Assembly (NCBI GenBank): GCA_033977485.1
Contig: CM066988.1
Coordinates: 3,169,501-3,233,500, forward strand
DNA length: 64,000 nucleotides
Source of the DNA: Hydrangea macrophylla
Taxonomy: Eukaryota > Streptophyta > Magnoliopsida > Cornales > Hydrangeaceae
Reading direction: 5' to 3'
Under the pieces are notes generated by a model. The model was not told where the DNA came from. It did no database searches and saw only the letters and a program-made list of their open reading frames with translations. Positions 1 to 10,811 of this stretch are shown in pieces; the first letter of the stretch is position 1, and each line of letters starts with the position of its first letter. The translations under genes were made by a program, and so were the position numbers.

Positions 1-1131
1 TAAGGAACTTCATAAAATCTTCAAAGTAATGAGTTTAAACTATGGATGAAGTTTGGATTCATTGACTCAATATACAAAAATCAATCTCAATCCTCTCATG
101 AATCATAAGTTCATAAGAATATTGAGGGAATCTAAACACAAGGATTCAAGTAAGACATTGAAAGTCTTATGAATCCCAAAACATAGACATAGTCAAAAGA
201 AGAGAAGAAATCAAACTTCAAACAACATCAAACTTCAAAGTTTATTTAACTTTAATCCCAAGGCTATTTTGATCCAAACTAATGATATGAGAGTCCAATC
301 ACAATATGTGTGGTGTGTGATGAAATGAGGTGGGAAGAAAGGTTTTGAAAATGTGTAAAAGATCCTAAGTACCTACATATTGTGATTGAACTTGAATGTT
401 AAAGCTAAATAATTTAGAGTTTAGGTCTAATTATCCTCAACTCCTTCTTGTTGCTTCAAGATCTTCCAAGAATGATGATCAAGCTCTTCTCCCAGCTTCT
501 TTCTTCTAATTCCACTTCTCTCTTAATTTAGAAGGTTGTTTGAAAGAGAATCAATATTGGGATCCTAACATTCTAAATTTTCCAGTATGTAATAATGGGA
601 TACACATCCTCTATATATAGGCAATTTTGGTTATTTTGGGAAATTCGCAGCCAAAACCCTAATTTTCGCCGCCTTTTGATGATATAAACCGACCTATTTT
701 AGGATAGGCTGTTACAAAAATGCGGCACTCGGGATTGCCGATGCGGCAGTCACTGATTGCCGCAACGACATTCAATAAGTGCCAGAACGGCAATTAGTGA
801 ATGCCGCGGACAACTCCGCAGATTGCCGTTTTTCTGTAGAAATCCATATATTTTGTGGCATTTGATGAAATTAGCAGCATTTACTGAACGCTATATGACA
901 CTTCACAGATTGCCGTACGACAACCCGTGACTGCCGCAGACTCTTCTATGTGCCATTTTCCTCTATTTTCCCGTTTTTCTCTTTTTCCTTTCTTATTTTG
1001 AATTGGAAGAACCTTCGTAAGAGCTTGAATCACCTTTGGAAGTCTTAGATTAGCCGGACGTTTGTCATCATCGGATCTTAGAGGTAGCATTCCCCTTAAT
1101 TCGACGTTTGGTCAAAATCGGGGTGTCTACA
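1..1131 (-). repeat. 3' LTR of the Tat/Ogre element (partial)
   Basis: Position 1 aligns with about 21369 in the other LTR and similarity runs to the shared terminus GGGGTGTCTACA at 1131. A TATA-like CTATATATAG (611-620) lies in the minus-sense promoter position and a palindromic GC-rich cluster (720-940) lies just upstream of it in element sense. The copy differs from the 5' LTR by substitutions and by an indel in the GC cluster, so the insertion is not recent. Confidence 0.9.
720..940. promoter_or_regulatory. Palindromic GCGGCA/TGCCGC cluster in the 3' LTR
   Basis: Repeated half-sites of the type GCGGCACTC, GCGGCAGTC, ATTGCCGC and GTGCCGC occur in both orientations in otherwise AT-rich DNA. 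In element sense the cluster lies about 100 bp upstream of the TATA-like box. The same arrangement recurs in three other LTRs and upstream of both cargo genes. A regulatory role is inferred from position only. Confidence 0.5.
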
Positions 1132-1148
1132 GTTTGTCCCTCTTCGAC
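1132..1148 (-). other. Polypurine tract before the 3' LTR
   Basis: Read on the minus strand, the bases directly before the 3' LTR are purine-rich (GAAGAGGGACAAAC). This is the expected position of the plus-strand DNA primer of an LTR retrotransposon. The tract has a few pyrimidines near the junction. Confidence 0.6.
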
Positions 1149-1296
1149 AGAGCTTGGAACAACGCGTGTCACAAGTGAATGTCGAAGCCTGTGTGAAGAC
1201 AAGCCTTTGACTAGACTGTCGAATTTAGGTAAGAACAAAGTGCGTTACAAAAACGGCTGCGCAAACGATTCACGTCGGTCTTGCTCAAAGGTGAGC

Positions 1297-1337
1297 TGCC
1301 TACGTATCCTTTTGGGAATCAGACCAAGACGTAGTTC
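1297..1337. repeat. Repeated TGCCTACGTATCC...CGTAGTTC motif, distal copy
   Basis: The segment contains TGCCTACGTATCC followed after a short spacer by GAATCA and CGTAGTTC. A second copy in the same orientation lies at 8193-8234, directly beside the pol stop codon. The two copies bracket the block holding the cargo genes. Function unknown. Confidence 0.6.
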
Positions 1338-1710
1338 GGGCCAGGGACAAGCACATACAAGCACAAATAGTCATACGGATGGACGCACCTATCCTGTCGT
1401 GATGCACGTGCTCATGCAATGATGTTTGTATGCGATCTCATGCTTTATAAATGATATGATTCAAAAAATCGTGCTATCGCGACGTATCCAGATGTAGTCC
1501 AAACCTCACGCTCTTCAATGCTCTTGATCACTCCGAATTAGAGACGAGTTTTTATCATTACATATACTTTTTTAGAGTTCGGAGTTTTTGATTATCGGGA
1601 TGATTCTTTTTAAGATTTGTGACTATCCTGACACAGTTATACAAATGCAATTGACTGGGTTGCGCTTCGCGACTTAGACCCCGGTGTCAATGCGTGTTTG
1701 CCCTAAAAAT

Positions 1711-1965
1711 CCGCAGCCCTTCGGCCTCGTCGGATATGTTTTCTCTGAAAATAATCCGCAGCCCTTCGGCCCCGTCAGATATGTTTGCTCTAAAATAATC
1801 CGCAGCCCTTCGGCCCCGCGGATATGTTTGCTCTAAAATAATCCGCAGCCCTTCGACCCTGTTGGATATGTTTGCTCAAAAATAATCCGCAGTCCTTCGG
1901 CCCCGTCGAATATGTTTGCTTTAAAATAATTCGCAGCCCTTCGGCCTCGTCGGATATGTTTCGCA
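1711..1965. repeat. Minisatellite, about 44-bp unit, six copies
   Basis: The core CCGCAGCCCTTCGG recurs at about 1711, 1756, 1800, 1843, 1887 and 1931, a period of 43-45 bp. It lies in the 3' untranslated region of the minus-strand element, between pol and the 3' LTR, where plant Tat/Ogre elements often carry tandem subrepeats. Short reading frames across it are repeat artefacts. Confidence 0.9.
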
Positions 1966-1971
1966 TTTCAA

Positions 1972-2760
1972 AATTAAGGGTCAATCAGACCCAAATTCAA
2001 TTCAATTCTTCAAATCAGGGGGTCAATCAGACCCAAATTCATTTTTAAATTTGAAATTAAGGGTTAATCAAACCCAAATTCAATTCAATTTTCAAATCAG
2101 GGGGTCAATTGGACCTAAATTCACTTTAAATTTGAAATCAGGGGTCAAAAGACCCAAATTCAATTCAATTTTCAAATCAGGGGGTCAATTGGACCCAAAT
2201 TCATTTCAAATTTTCAAATCAGGGGTCACTTGGACCCAAATTCATTTTAAAATTTTGAAATCAGGGGTCAATCATACCCAAATTTAATTCAATTTTCAAA
2301 TCAAGGGGTCAATTAGACCCAAATTCATTTTAAAATTTGAAATCAGGGGTCAATCAGACCCTAAATTCAATTCAATTTTCAAATCAGGGGGTCAATTGGA
2401 CCCAAATTCATTTCAATTTTCAAATCAGGGGTCAATCAGACCCAAATTCAATTCAACTTCCAAAATCAGGGGTCAATCAGACCAAATTTATTTCAATTTT
2501 CATAATCGGGGGTCATTCAGACCCAAATTCATTTCAATTCTTCAAATCAGGGGTCAATCAGATCAAATTTATTTCAATTTTTAGAATCGGGGGTCACTCA
2601 GACCCAAATTCATTTCAATTCTTCAAATCAAAGGTCAATCAGCCCCAAATTTATTTCAATTTTCAGAATCGAGGGTCAATCAGACCCAAATTCATTTCAA
2701 TTCTTCAAATCAGGGGTCAATCAGCCCCAAATTTATTTTAAATTTGAAATTAGGGACCGA
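1972..2760. repeat. Minisatellite, about 42-44-bp unit, about 18 copies
   Basis: Degenerate copies of a unit containing CAAATCAGGGGTCAATCAG and ACCCAAATTCATTTCAATTT run head to tail without a break. It directly follows a second, different minisatellite of nearly the same period. Long frames through it are low-complexity artefacts of the repeat and are not genes. Confidence 0.9.
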
Positions 2761-2884
2761 AAGACCCCGAAAGATATTATTTGGGGACAAAAGTGCCAAA
2801 AGCAGGCAAAATCAGGGGGTTTGAATTCAAATTTTGGGGTTTATTTTGAATTTTGGGGGGAAAAGCAACGGCACTTAAACCGCC

Positions 2885-3015
2885 TTACTTGTGGCACACG
2901 CGCCAAAATGCGGCAGTCCGTGACTACCGTGCGACACTCGCGGAGTGCTGCTACGACACTTGGTGAGTGCCGCATGGTAGTCTACTAACTGTCGGGCGCG
3001 ATTTCCCGAGTGCCG
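2885..3015 (+). promoter_or_regulatory. GCGGCA/TGCCGC cluster upstream of the mobile-domain gene
   Basis: Several GCGGCA and TGCCGC half-sites in inverted arrangement lie 230-360 bp upstream of the ATG at 3248. The composition matches the clusters in the LTRs. A promoter-proximal role is inferred. Confidence 0.45.
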
Positions 3016-3247
3016 TTCGGGGAGGCAGTTTGCTTTAAACTTTGATTTTTCAATTCATTTTTCATTCTTCAAGCCTTCTTACTCTCGGATTCTCTCTGGA
3101 GATTTTTTTCTCCCCATTTTTGCATTGATCTCAGGAGTTCATAGGTAAGTTCTACCCGATCAGAACTTCGTCATTTCCCTCATTCTAGTTGTTCTTTTGA
3201 TTTTTCTAAAAGAAACGACTTTCCGTTCTTTCTCTTTTCAACAGGTT

Positions 3248-6089
3248 ATGGCTAGCAGCTCGAGGAGCAGGAAGAAGGCTAAGTACACGGTCACCCCTCA
3301 CCCGGATCCTGCTTTCCTTCTCCGGGACCCGGATAAGCATCTATCAGCACGGGCATTCCAGCGACAGGTATACACTCCTCCTCTAGTTTTTTTTTTTGCA
3401 ATTGTTTCATATCTATGAACCTCATAAATGCAATGCATGATCAACACACTTCATATGCCCTATTATGAATGCAAACACTGTGCTTGTAGCGCCCTCGGGC
3501 ATTTCAAAAAGCTTTATTCAATGCTCAAAAAGAATTTTCCTGTATTCTGTACCTTTATTTATGAATGTCGAGACAGAACTTCCTTATGAAAATGAATGCT
3601 ATGCCTGCGAATTTTCTGAGTATTTAACCCGTATAAATTCCATTATTTTCCTTTTGACCTTTCCCAAAGACTTTTGAATGCCATGTGTTTTAATCAAAAT
3701 TTCAAACACTTCTTGTGAATGAAAGAACCTTATGCCTGTGAATTTTCCTTCTCATTTTCTTAGGTTTCACGAATGCGACATGTTTTAGTCGAAACTCCAA
3801 GCGTTTCCCTAGATCATTACACCTGTGAATCTTTTCCTGAGCATTCCAAATGCCCTTTTTTTATATTTAAATTGATTCCGAATACTTGTGAAGTCATACC
3901 TTTTGAAATTATGCTTCTTTTGAACTTTTTCACATAAAGTTCGTGGATGCTAGGCATTTTATCAGGGCTACACATGTTTCCTCAAGAATTTAAGTCTGTG
4001 AAAATCTCCCAAGTATCACTGCTCTTTCATTATTATCATTGTTCTTTTTTTTATTATTTATTTTTCTCATTACTGCTATTTTTTATTACTCTTTGTTTCC
4101 TTATCTCCTCCTTCTTTTTTATTCACTAACTGACATTTGAATCTTTGTAACTTTTCGCAGCTTCAGCCCGACGTGCTAAAGGGACACGGTAGCTTGGCCC
4201 ACAGCTTCGAGTGGTACGGGGAGCTGAACGAGGCGGTGAAGGGTCTCGTTATATCCGCTGGCTTTGGAGATTTTGTCAAGCTCTTGACGAAGAGCTCGAA
4301 TGATCTTCGTCAGATACACGCCCTAGCAGAGCGTTGGTGGGACACCACCAGCATATTCTACTTTGACTTCAGGGAGATGACCATGACCCCGCTCGGTTTC
4401 TCGATGATCATCGGGATTCCCTTCAGGGAGGAGTGCCTGCGATACCTGGATGCGGTGACGGAGTGAAACCAGGTTGAGCCACTTTTGGGAGTTGTCCCTG
4501 ATGAGCCCTTGGTTACAGCCAAGTGGTTCATGGATACTTTCAGGGGTCAGCAGGGCTTTACAGACCAACAGATGGCCCGGGGCTTTCTTATATACGTGCT
4601 GGGGTGCTCCCTTCTGAGCACCAAGGGCGACCGTATCTCCGTCACGTTGGTAGCGTCCCTAGAGCCTATAGACCGGATACATGAGTATGAGTGGGCTGGT
4701 GCAGGATTAGCCATCCTGTACAAGTATATGGGGGATATTTCCGGGGATCGGCCGGCTTCTACAGCTGGCTTTTGGAGACTGTGGGAGGTACGCCCTCTTT
4801 TATTTTATTATTATTTTTTCATTATTTCATTTTTATTTGCTTTTCATAATTTGTTTAAACTGCGAGACTCACGCTTTTTTTTCTTTTCTTATTTTTTGCA
4901 GATCTGGTCCCACGAGTACCTTCAATGATGTCCCCTGAGACACGTGATGCCGACACCCTCATCATGCCCCAGGGGCTAAAATGGGCGAAGGACAGGGTCG
5001 GGCGGAAGACCGGGGCTTACGATTTTACGGCGTTCAGGAACTTCCTGACGAACCTGAGAGAGCCGCACGTTCACTGGCAGCCGTGGCTTAGGGTGCTTCT
5101 CACTGCCTCCGTGGGGATACAAGAATCGGGTGGGTATGACCCGACGAGACGGCTACTCGATGGTCCAGAGGCCCAGGCGTGGTACTTGGGAGAGAGGGTG
5201 ACTAGGCAGTCTCTGGCGGCCCCCGGATTCTTCGTGCCACTCCCTCCTTCAGATTCTATGAGAGCTACGGACATGCTTCAGGGTAGCGCACTTATGGTCG
5301 CTCTGATGGGATTTGGTATTCACGACTTCCTGGAGCCTCCCACGGGATACGCAGCTTTCCGTGCTGCCAGGCTGATGCCGAACTTCCCTTTGATGGAAGT
5401 GACTCGGGTGAGTACATGATTTCCCTATCCCTTCCTAAATTCTCTTTTATTCTTTATTTACATTTCATTCATGTTGTTTGCAGCCTGTCCCTGCTGCTAC
5501 TCGTCCTCCTACCTTACCTGAGTGGGACTGGACTATGTCGACTGTCTCCTTTGGTGAGCAATTCTCGACGACGATTCCCCGGCTCTCTCATAGTGCCCCT
5601 ACCATTCCTCTTCAGTATGACGATGTCCCGCGTGCTTACGCGGAGGAGGGCTTGACGTATGCTCACAGCGTGTGGTAGTGGGTCCTCGGGCGAGAGTGGA
5701 TGGTAAGAATTTATTTTCGCTTTTCACATTGATTTTGGCTGGCTCTTATTTACTAATTTTTTGGCTCTTGATTTCAGCACGAGGGAGCTCGGGCGACGGC
5801 CGCGGCCCGCGGCCCAGTTGAAGACCCAGGTAAAATCTCCACTCTGTCTTCACAATTTCATTTTATCTTAACAGCTCCCGAATTTCACTTTTCCTCTTTT
5901 CAGGTGGAGGAGAACAGGGCGTTGGCTCAGCAGGTGGGGGAGCTTCAGCAGCGACTCCAACAGTTCGGCATTCCCTTCAGCGATGCCCCTGGAGGCAGCG
6001 GTGCTGGACGAGGTGGAGGTAGTAGTGCTGGTAGCAGTGGCGGCCGAGGTGGAGGTAGCGGTGTTGCTTTTTTCTTTTCTCTTTTTTGA
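3248..6089 (+). pseudogene. Plant mobile domain (aminotransferase-like, PMD) gene, antisense cargo
   Basis: A spliced gene of the plant mobile domain family (MAIN/MAIL1-like, Pfam aminotransferase-like PMD), which is found both in host genes and in transposons. A 5'UTR intron is likely at 3145-3244. Exon 1 is 3248-3367, beginning MASSSRSRKK. Intron 3368-4160 has GT..AG ends. Exon 4161-4787 carries the PMD core (ERWWDTTSIFYFDF, then LTPLGF-like and WAGAGLAILY segments). Intron 4788-4901 separates it from exon 4902-5407 (WSHEYL, later AWYLGERVTRQ). Further exons are about 5484-5702, 5778-5829 and 5905-6089; the last encodes a short coiled coil with LQQRLQQF and a Gly/Ser-rich tail. The frame is broken by TGA at 4464, a frameshift near 4926 and TAG at 5676. 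The gene is antisense to the surrounding retroelement. Domain assignment is firm; activity is unlikely. Confidence 0.85.
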
Positions 6090-6309
6090 TTGTGACCATG
6101 GCTTGGTCCTTTTTATCATCACTTTCTGTGAATGTTATTTATCTTTATATCTCTTTATATGAATGAATGGATGAATGAATGAATGTGACCATAGCTTGGT
6201 CTTGCTACACGTGTTGCGTGATGCGCACGCTTTATTGCTTTTATTCAGTTTTTTGTTTGCTGGTGGGCTGAAAATAGTACAAACAAATTCTGGCCAACAA
6301 TAGGATTTT

Positions 6310-6440
6310 TGCGGCACTCGATTTGGCCTTCGCGGCACTCGGTGAGTGCCGTTGTGGTAGTCAGAGAGTGTCGCATGGCATTCACAGACTGTCGCACAGC
6401 ACTTCATAGAGTGCCGTTTCGCTTTTTCGAGTGCCGCCCT
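6310..6440 (+). promoter_or_regulatory. GCGGCA/TGCCGC cluster upstream of the DUF7745-like gene
   Basis: An inverted GCGGCACTCGGTGAGTGCCG palindrome plus further half-sites lie 90-220 bp upstream of the ATG at 6529. A TATA-like CTATTTATA follows at about 6464. It is the same kind of cluster as upstream of the PMD gene and in the Tat LTRs. Confidence 0.5.
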
Positions 6441-6528
6441 GTGTTCTGGGCAAATCCACTTCTATTTATACCTCATTCTCTTCAAAACTCCGCAAAACAC
6501 TCTCTTCTTTCATTCTCTTCCTTTTCAA

Positions 6529-7607
6529 ATGACCCCCATCAGTCCCCAAATCCTTTTCCCGTGGATAGATATTCTCTCTGGTATTGATAAGCTCAACTTT
6601 GAGTGCTGTAGACTGAACGACCTCTTCTCCTTCCGACGGATGACTCTAAATGAAAACTTGCTTCAAGCTTCTACTCAGTGTTGGGATCCTTCACTCCACG
6701 TCTTCCGTTTCGATTACCAAGAGATTTGTCCTCTGTTTGAGGAGTTCAGCGCTATATTCATACTGATCCTTCTGAGGATCTGACTGTTCCTCTGGTGCAA
6801 GCTGGGTATGTTCAGGATTTGGCAGCTCTTCTCCATATTTCCCATGGTGCCGCGGGCTCTTTCATACATGACAGACAAGTTGATTTTGAGCGTCTCTCTT
6901 CGGTCTATGCTCTCGTCGGGGATCCTTATGATAACGGGTGTCAGGTTACATGACGTAGCACTTTATCGATCGCTATGCTTTCTTATTTCCTCTTTCAGTC
7001 ATCCTCCGACATTCTCATACCCATTGCCTGTGGTTTGAGGGAGATGAAGAGTGCCGTTATGCTGGTTCTTGGTGAAACTTTGATGGGACTGGATCGTGCT
7101 CACGCTGTCGGGGCCATGTTATCTGCCAGGGCGTCTTTTGTTTTACAGATTTGGCTCATGGAGAGCTTGGATCTCTTCATACACCCTTCCCATCTCCGCA
7201 GGTCACTTCCTTATGATCGTATAGAGATTCACCACTTGTTCCACTCTGACGATGCATGGCTTGGTTGGCTCCAGGGCCTCTCTTCTGGTGATATTTGCTG
7301 GATCTGCCCGCAGTGGGTTTATCGCTCTATCGCAGTACGACTTCCTGGACGGCCCGGCTTGCATGCCACCACTTTCTACATTCCTGACCGGGTGGTCCGT
7401 CAGTTTGGACTCTTGCAGGATACTACCGAGACCGTTACTGCTGATTTCACGAGGGGGTCCACTTTGCGCCCCTCTATTGTGAAGGCCTTCTCTGAAGCTT
7501 GGTATGAGAGGGTGTCGGCTCCCTTTCGGAGAATCCCGGCTTCGATCATTCCTACTGCTGAGTACCTTCATCAGATTCAGACTCTGATCCAGAGGCAGGC
7601 TTCATAG
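6529..7607 (+). pseudogene. DUF7745-like gene, antisense cargo
   Basis: Starts at ATG 6529. The N-terminal part contains QCWDPSLHVFRFDYQEICP and an EE motif, resembling the TQFWDP..CFTF..DLVPT..EEY pattern of DUF7745-type plant proteins that commonly sit near retroelements. The C-terminal part (from about 6975) has W..W...W spacing and ends before TAG at 7605. The frame is broken by a one-base frameshift near 6755 and by TGA at 6951, after which the same frame resumes. Molecular function of the family is unknown. It lies about 440 bp downstream of the PMD gene on the same strand, so the pair may have been carried together. Family assignment is from remembered pattern only and is moderate. Confidence 0.6.
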
Positions 7608-8192
7608 ATATGCTTTGATGGAAATAAAAACAAACAGGGCAAAGCTATATTTTACAAAAGTTTCAGACAAGTCCTGCCTATCCTTTTACGCTTTTAAATA
7701 TTTTCTTATTTCCTTTTCAAAAAGTGCCTTCATCTTTAGGAAAAAGTTCTGACATATTTAATTAAAATGTTCACTCCCCCCATCAATCTTTTATGAAAAA
7801 TTCTCCTTTTAATGTCTTTTCTTGGCTCTTTACTTTGCTTTTGTGTCCAGCCTAAAGTTTTACTCTTTCTATATCATGAATTCACACTTGTTTCTTAATA
7901 GTACTTATTTGATAGTCAGGAGATCCGGAGATGGGTTTAAGGCAAATATATGGTTCTTTGGATAGCAAACGAAGTTTGCCCTTGGTTTTGGGGCTTTGAA
8001 ATGGTTCTAGGCAAACACAAGTTTGCCCCAAGTTTAGCATAGGGTTTTTATTTTTAGATTTTTGTAGACCAAAGGCTTTCGAGAGCCCACCTACTTATCC
8101 CCAAATGGGCATCATGCCTTCAGTAGTTCGGTTTTAAGGCTTGATGGAAAGTGCCGCTCGGGCAGTTTTATTAATGACCAAATCAAGTAGGT
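7608..8192. other. Non-coding 3' region between DUF7745-like gene and pol
   Basis: AT-rich sequence without a convincing frame. It would be the tail of the cargo transcript on the plus strand and the start of the retroelement 3' untranslated region on the minus strand. The word AGTTTGCCC is repeated near 7970 and 8010. No further structure is recognised. Confidence 0.6.
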
Positions 8193-8235
8193 TGCCTACG
8201 TATCCCCTAGAGAGAATCAAGTCAAGCGTAGTTCA
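8193..8235. repeat. Repeated TGCCTACGTATCC...CGTAGTTC motif, pol-proximal copy
   Basis: Second copy of the motif at 1297-1337, in the same orientation. It abuts the integrase stop codon (TGA on the minus strand at 8236-8238). In element sense it marks the start of the 3' untranslated region. Confidence 0.6.
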
Positions 8236-9400
8236 TCAATTCTGGAGGTTTTGAAGGGAAAGAATTTCAAGCAAAGTATTTCTTAGGCGATCAAGGTTAA
8301 TCGGTTGTTTAAATTCAACCCCGTCTAGGTCCATGAAATAGGCAGCTCCTCCGGAGAGGAGAGTCTTAATGATGTATGGCCCGACCCAGTTGGGTTTGAA
8401 TTTTTCTCTGGGGTCATAAACAGGCACTTTAAGCTCTTTGAGGACCAGGTCACCCTCAGCAAGCTTCCTTGGGCGAACCTTTTTGTTGAAAGCACGGGCT
8501 ATCCTCTTTTGATACCCCCGAGTATGGTTTATCATAGCCAATCTCTTCTCATCAAGCAGCATCAACTCTTCATACCTCCCCCTCATCCATTCTAGCTCGA
8601 TTACTTTGCATTCTACCAAGACCCTGAGAGAGGGTATTTCTACCTCGATTGGAAGGACCGTTTCCATCCCATATACTAACGAATACGGTGTAGCACCCGT
8701 TGAAGTTCTTACTTAGGTTCGGTATCCCCATAAAGCGAACGGCAGCTTTTATGCCAATCCTTATACGTATCCGTTGTTTTTCCCAAGATTGCCTTGACAT
8801 TTTTATTCGCTGCTTCCACTGCTCGGTTTGTTTGAGGCCTATACGGGGATGACTGATGACGGGTGATCTTATATTTCTCTAAGAGCGGGATAACCTCTCC
8901 TTGAAAATGACTGCCATGATCAGAAATGAACTCATTCGGGACCCCATATCTGTAGATTATGTTTTTCTCGATAAAACTCACCACATCCTTGGCTTTCAAA
9001 GTCGCATACGAGGCTGCCTCTACCCACTTGGTAAAATAATCAATTACCACGATTATGTATCGGTGCCCGTTAGAGGCTTTTGGAACTATTTCACCAATGA
9101 TATCAATTCTCCATACGGAGAATGGCCAGGGCGTGGTCATGCTATAGAGCTGTGACGGCGGGGTGTGCATTAGATTTGCATGGATCTGCACTTATGGCAC
9201 CTTCTGACATATTCACAACAGTCTTTGTCCAAGGTCGTCCAATAGTACCCTTGTCGGATGATCTTCTTTGCTAGCATGTGCCCGTTCATGTGGGGTCTAC
9301 ACACTCCCTCGTATATTTCCTCCATCATTCTCTTAGCCTCTTTCCCGTACAGACACTCCAGATTATACCCGGTGTAGGATTTTTTTCATAGCTTATCCGC
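8236..9400 (-). pseudogene. Integrase of the Tat/Ogre element
   Basis: Integrates element cDNA into host DNA. The N-terminal zinc-binding region lies at about 9180-9330, with His residues followed by DCCEYVRRCHKCR. The catalytic core (about 8740-9130) shows all three acidic residues: Asp in WRIDIIGE, Asp in FISDHGSHF, and Glu in AVEAANK. The usual GR before VE is altered to RA. The C-terminal part (8236-8667) has the GDLVLKEL and FKPNWVGPY motifs of the Gypsy integrase tail. Core and tail lie in different frames, with a frameshift near 8700. The stop codon directly abuts the repeated CGTAGTTC motif. Confidence 0.9.
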
Positions 9401-9405
9401 ATAAA

Positions 9406-9729
9406 TTATAAATTGGGCAGAAAATCTTCGAATTGCTTTCTTATCCTTCTCCGAGGCTCCTTCGGGGTATTCACCTTTTTAATGAAATTCCAGACCTCAT
9501 ACCAAGGCACCTCACTTTCTTCTTCTATGGAGGTGATCATTTCAAACGACGGTTGGCTTCTCACTTCTATGGATAGCAGGATCATGGTAGTTCTTGAGGG
9601 GATCTGGATCATTGAGGCTAGAGTTGCTAAAGAATCGGCTAGTTGGTTTTCTTCACGAGGAAGGTAATAAAAGGAAATCTTTTCAAACCGTACTTTTAGG
9701 CTCTCTAGGTAGTCATGGTAAGGTCTCAA
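9406..9729 (-). pseudogene. End of second RNase H and linker to integrase
   Basis: Contains FYYLPREENQLADSLATLAS, the typical C-terminal motif of the archaeal-type RNase H of Tat elements, whose last acidic residue is the Asp of ADSLA. A charged linker to integrase follows. It is separated by a stop and frameshift from the preceding segment at 9757-10428. Confidence 0.85.
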
Positions 9730-9756
9730 CTTCTCATGTTTTACCCTCTAATCACC

Positions 9757-10428
9757 TCATACTTGGGATATGATCAGGTTAGAATCTCCGAAAACGTCGA
9801 TCCTTTCAACTTTCAAAGCCAAGGCTACTTCCATCCGGACTATGCATGCTTCGTACTCTGTGATATTATTGGTCGAGTTATACTTGAGTTTGACAGCTAG
9901 TGGGGTGGGGGTCCCATCTGGTGCTATGAGAATGATTCCAACCCCGTAACCTAATTGGTTGGCCACTCCGTCAAAGTACATTTTCCACAAGTCCTCCTTC
10001 ACCTCCATTACTTCCTCATTAGGAAACTTAAATTCTCCCTTACCCTCGGATTCTATGGCGAGATCGGCTAAAAACTCAGCGACGGCCCTCCCTTTCATAG
10101 ATTTGGCAGTGATGTACTTAATATCAAATTCGGCTAGCATCATGGTCCACCGGGAGATCCTACTGGTCAAGACGGGTTTTTCAAATAGGTATTTTAGTGG
10201 GTCCATTCGGGATACCAGAGTTACAGGGAAGGCTAACATGTAATGATGAAGGCGACGGGTACACCAAACCAAGGCCCAACAGGCTTTCTCTAAAGGTGAA
10301 TACTTCAACTCGTATCTGGTCATTCTTTTGCTCAAGTAATAGATGGCCTTCTCCACGTGCCCCTCTTCTCCTTCCTGGGCCAACATACACCCCATCAAAT
10401 CCTCGAACACAGATAGGTAAAGTAACAA
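9757..10428 (-). pseudogene. RNase H plus second archaeal-type RNase H
   Basis: The first half is the retroviral-type RNase H linked to RT, with AIYYLSKRMTRYELKYSPLEK and the WTMMLAEFDIKY segment. The second half, from about residue 145, is a second RNase H beginning MYFDGVANQLGYG, with the acidic pattern FDG, EYEA and GDSNLI. Two tandem RNase H domains are diagnostic of the Tat lineage, where the extra domain is thought to compensate for a weakened first one. Upstream (10429-10811) the frame shifts but still encodes the RT-RNase H junction (QQAFDKIKNYLQ). Confidence 0.9.
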
Positions 10429-10811
10429 AGGCCTCCCAGGTGCGGGCGGGGATAAGACGGGTGGTTTTTGGAGATAGTTCTTGATTTTATCGAAGGCTTG
10501 TTGGCATAAGGCGTCCCATTCGAACCTCTCTCCTTTTCTGAGCAGTATGAATAGTGGGTCACAGGTTAGGGTGAGTTTGGAGATAAAACGGCTGATAAAC
10601 TATTTTCTTCCTAAGAATCCCTTTAGTTCCTTCTCATTTTTTGGCAGGTTCATTTCGGTTATGGCTTTTATTTTGGTCGGGTCTACCTCTATCCCCCTTT
10701 GAATGATAAGGAATCCTAACAATTTTCCGATGGTGACTCCGAAAGTGCACTTCTATGGGTTTGGTCTCATTTTGAACTCCCTCAACCTCCCAAAGAACTT
10801 CCTCAACGCCT

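Noticed and set aside
1790..2741. Several overlapping reading frames of 60-134 codons on both strands
   Set aside because: They run through tandem minisatellites whose period is near a multiple of three; the products are pure repeats.
9959..10484. Plus-strand frames of 94-95 codons
   Set aside because: Shadow frames opposite the RNase H and RT coding region on the minus strand.
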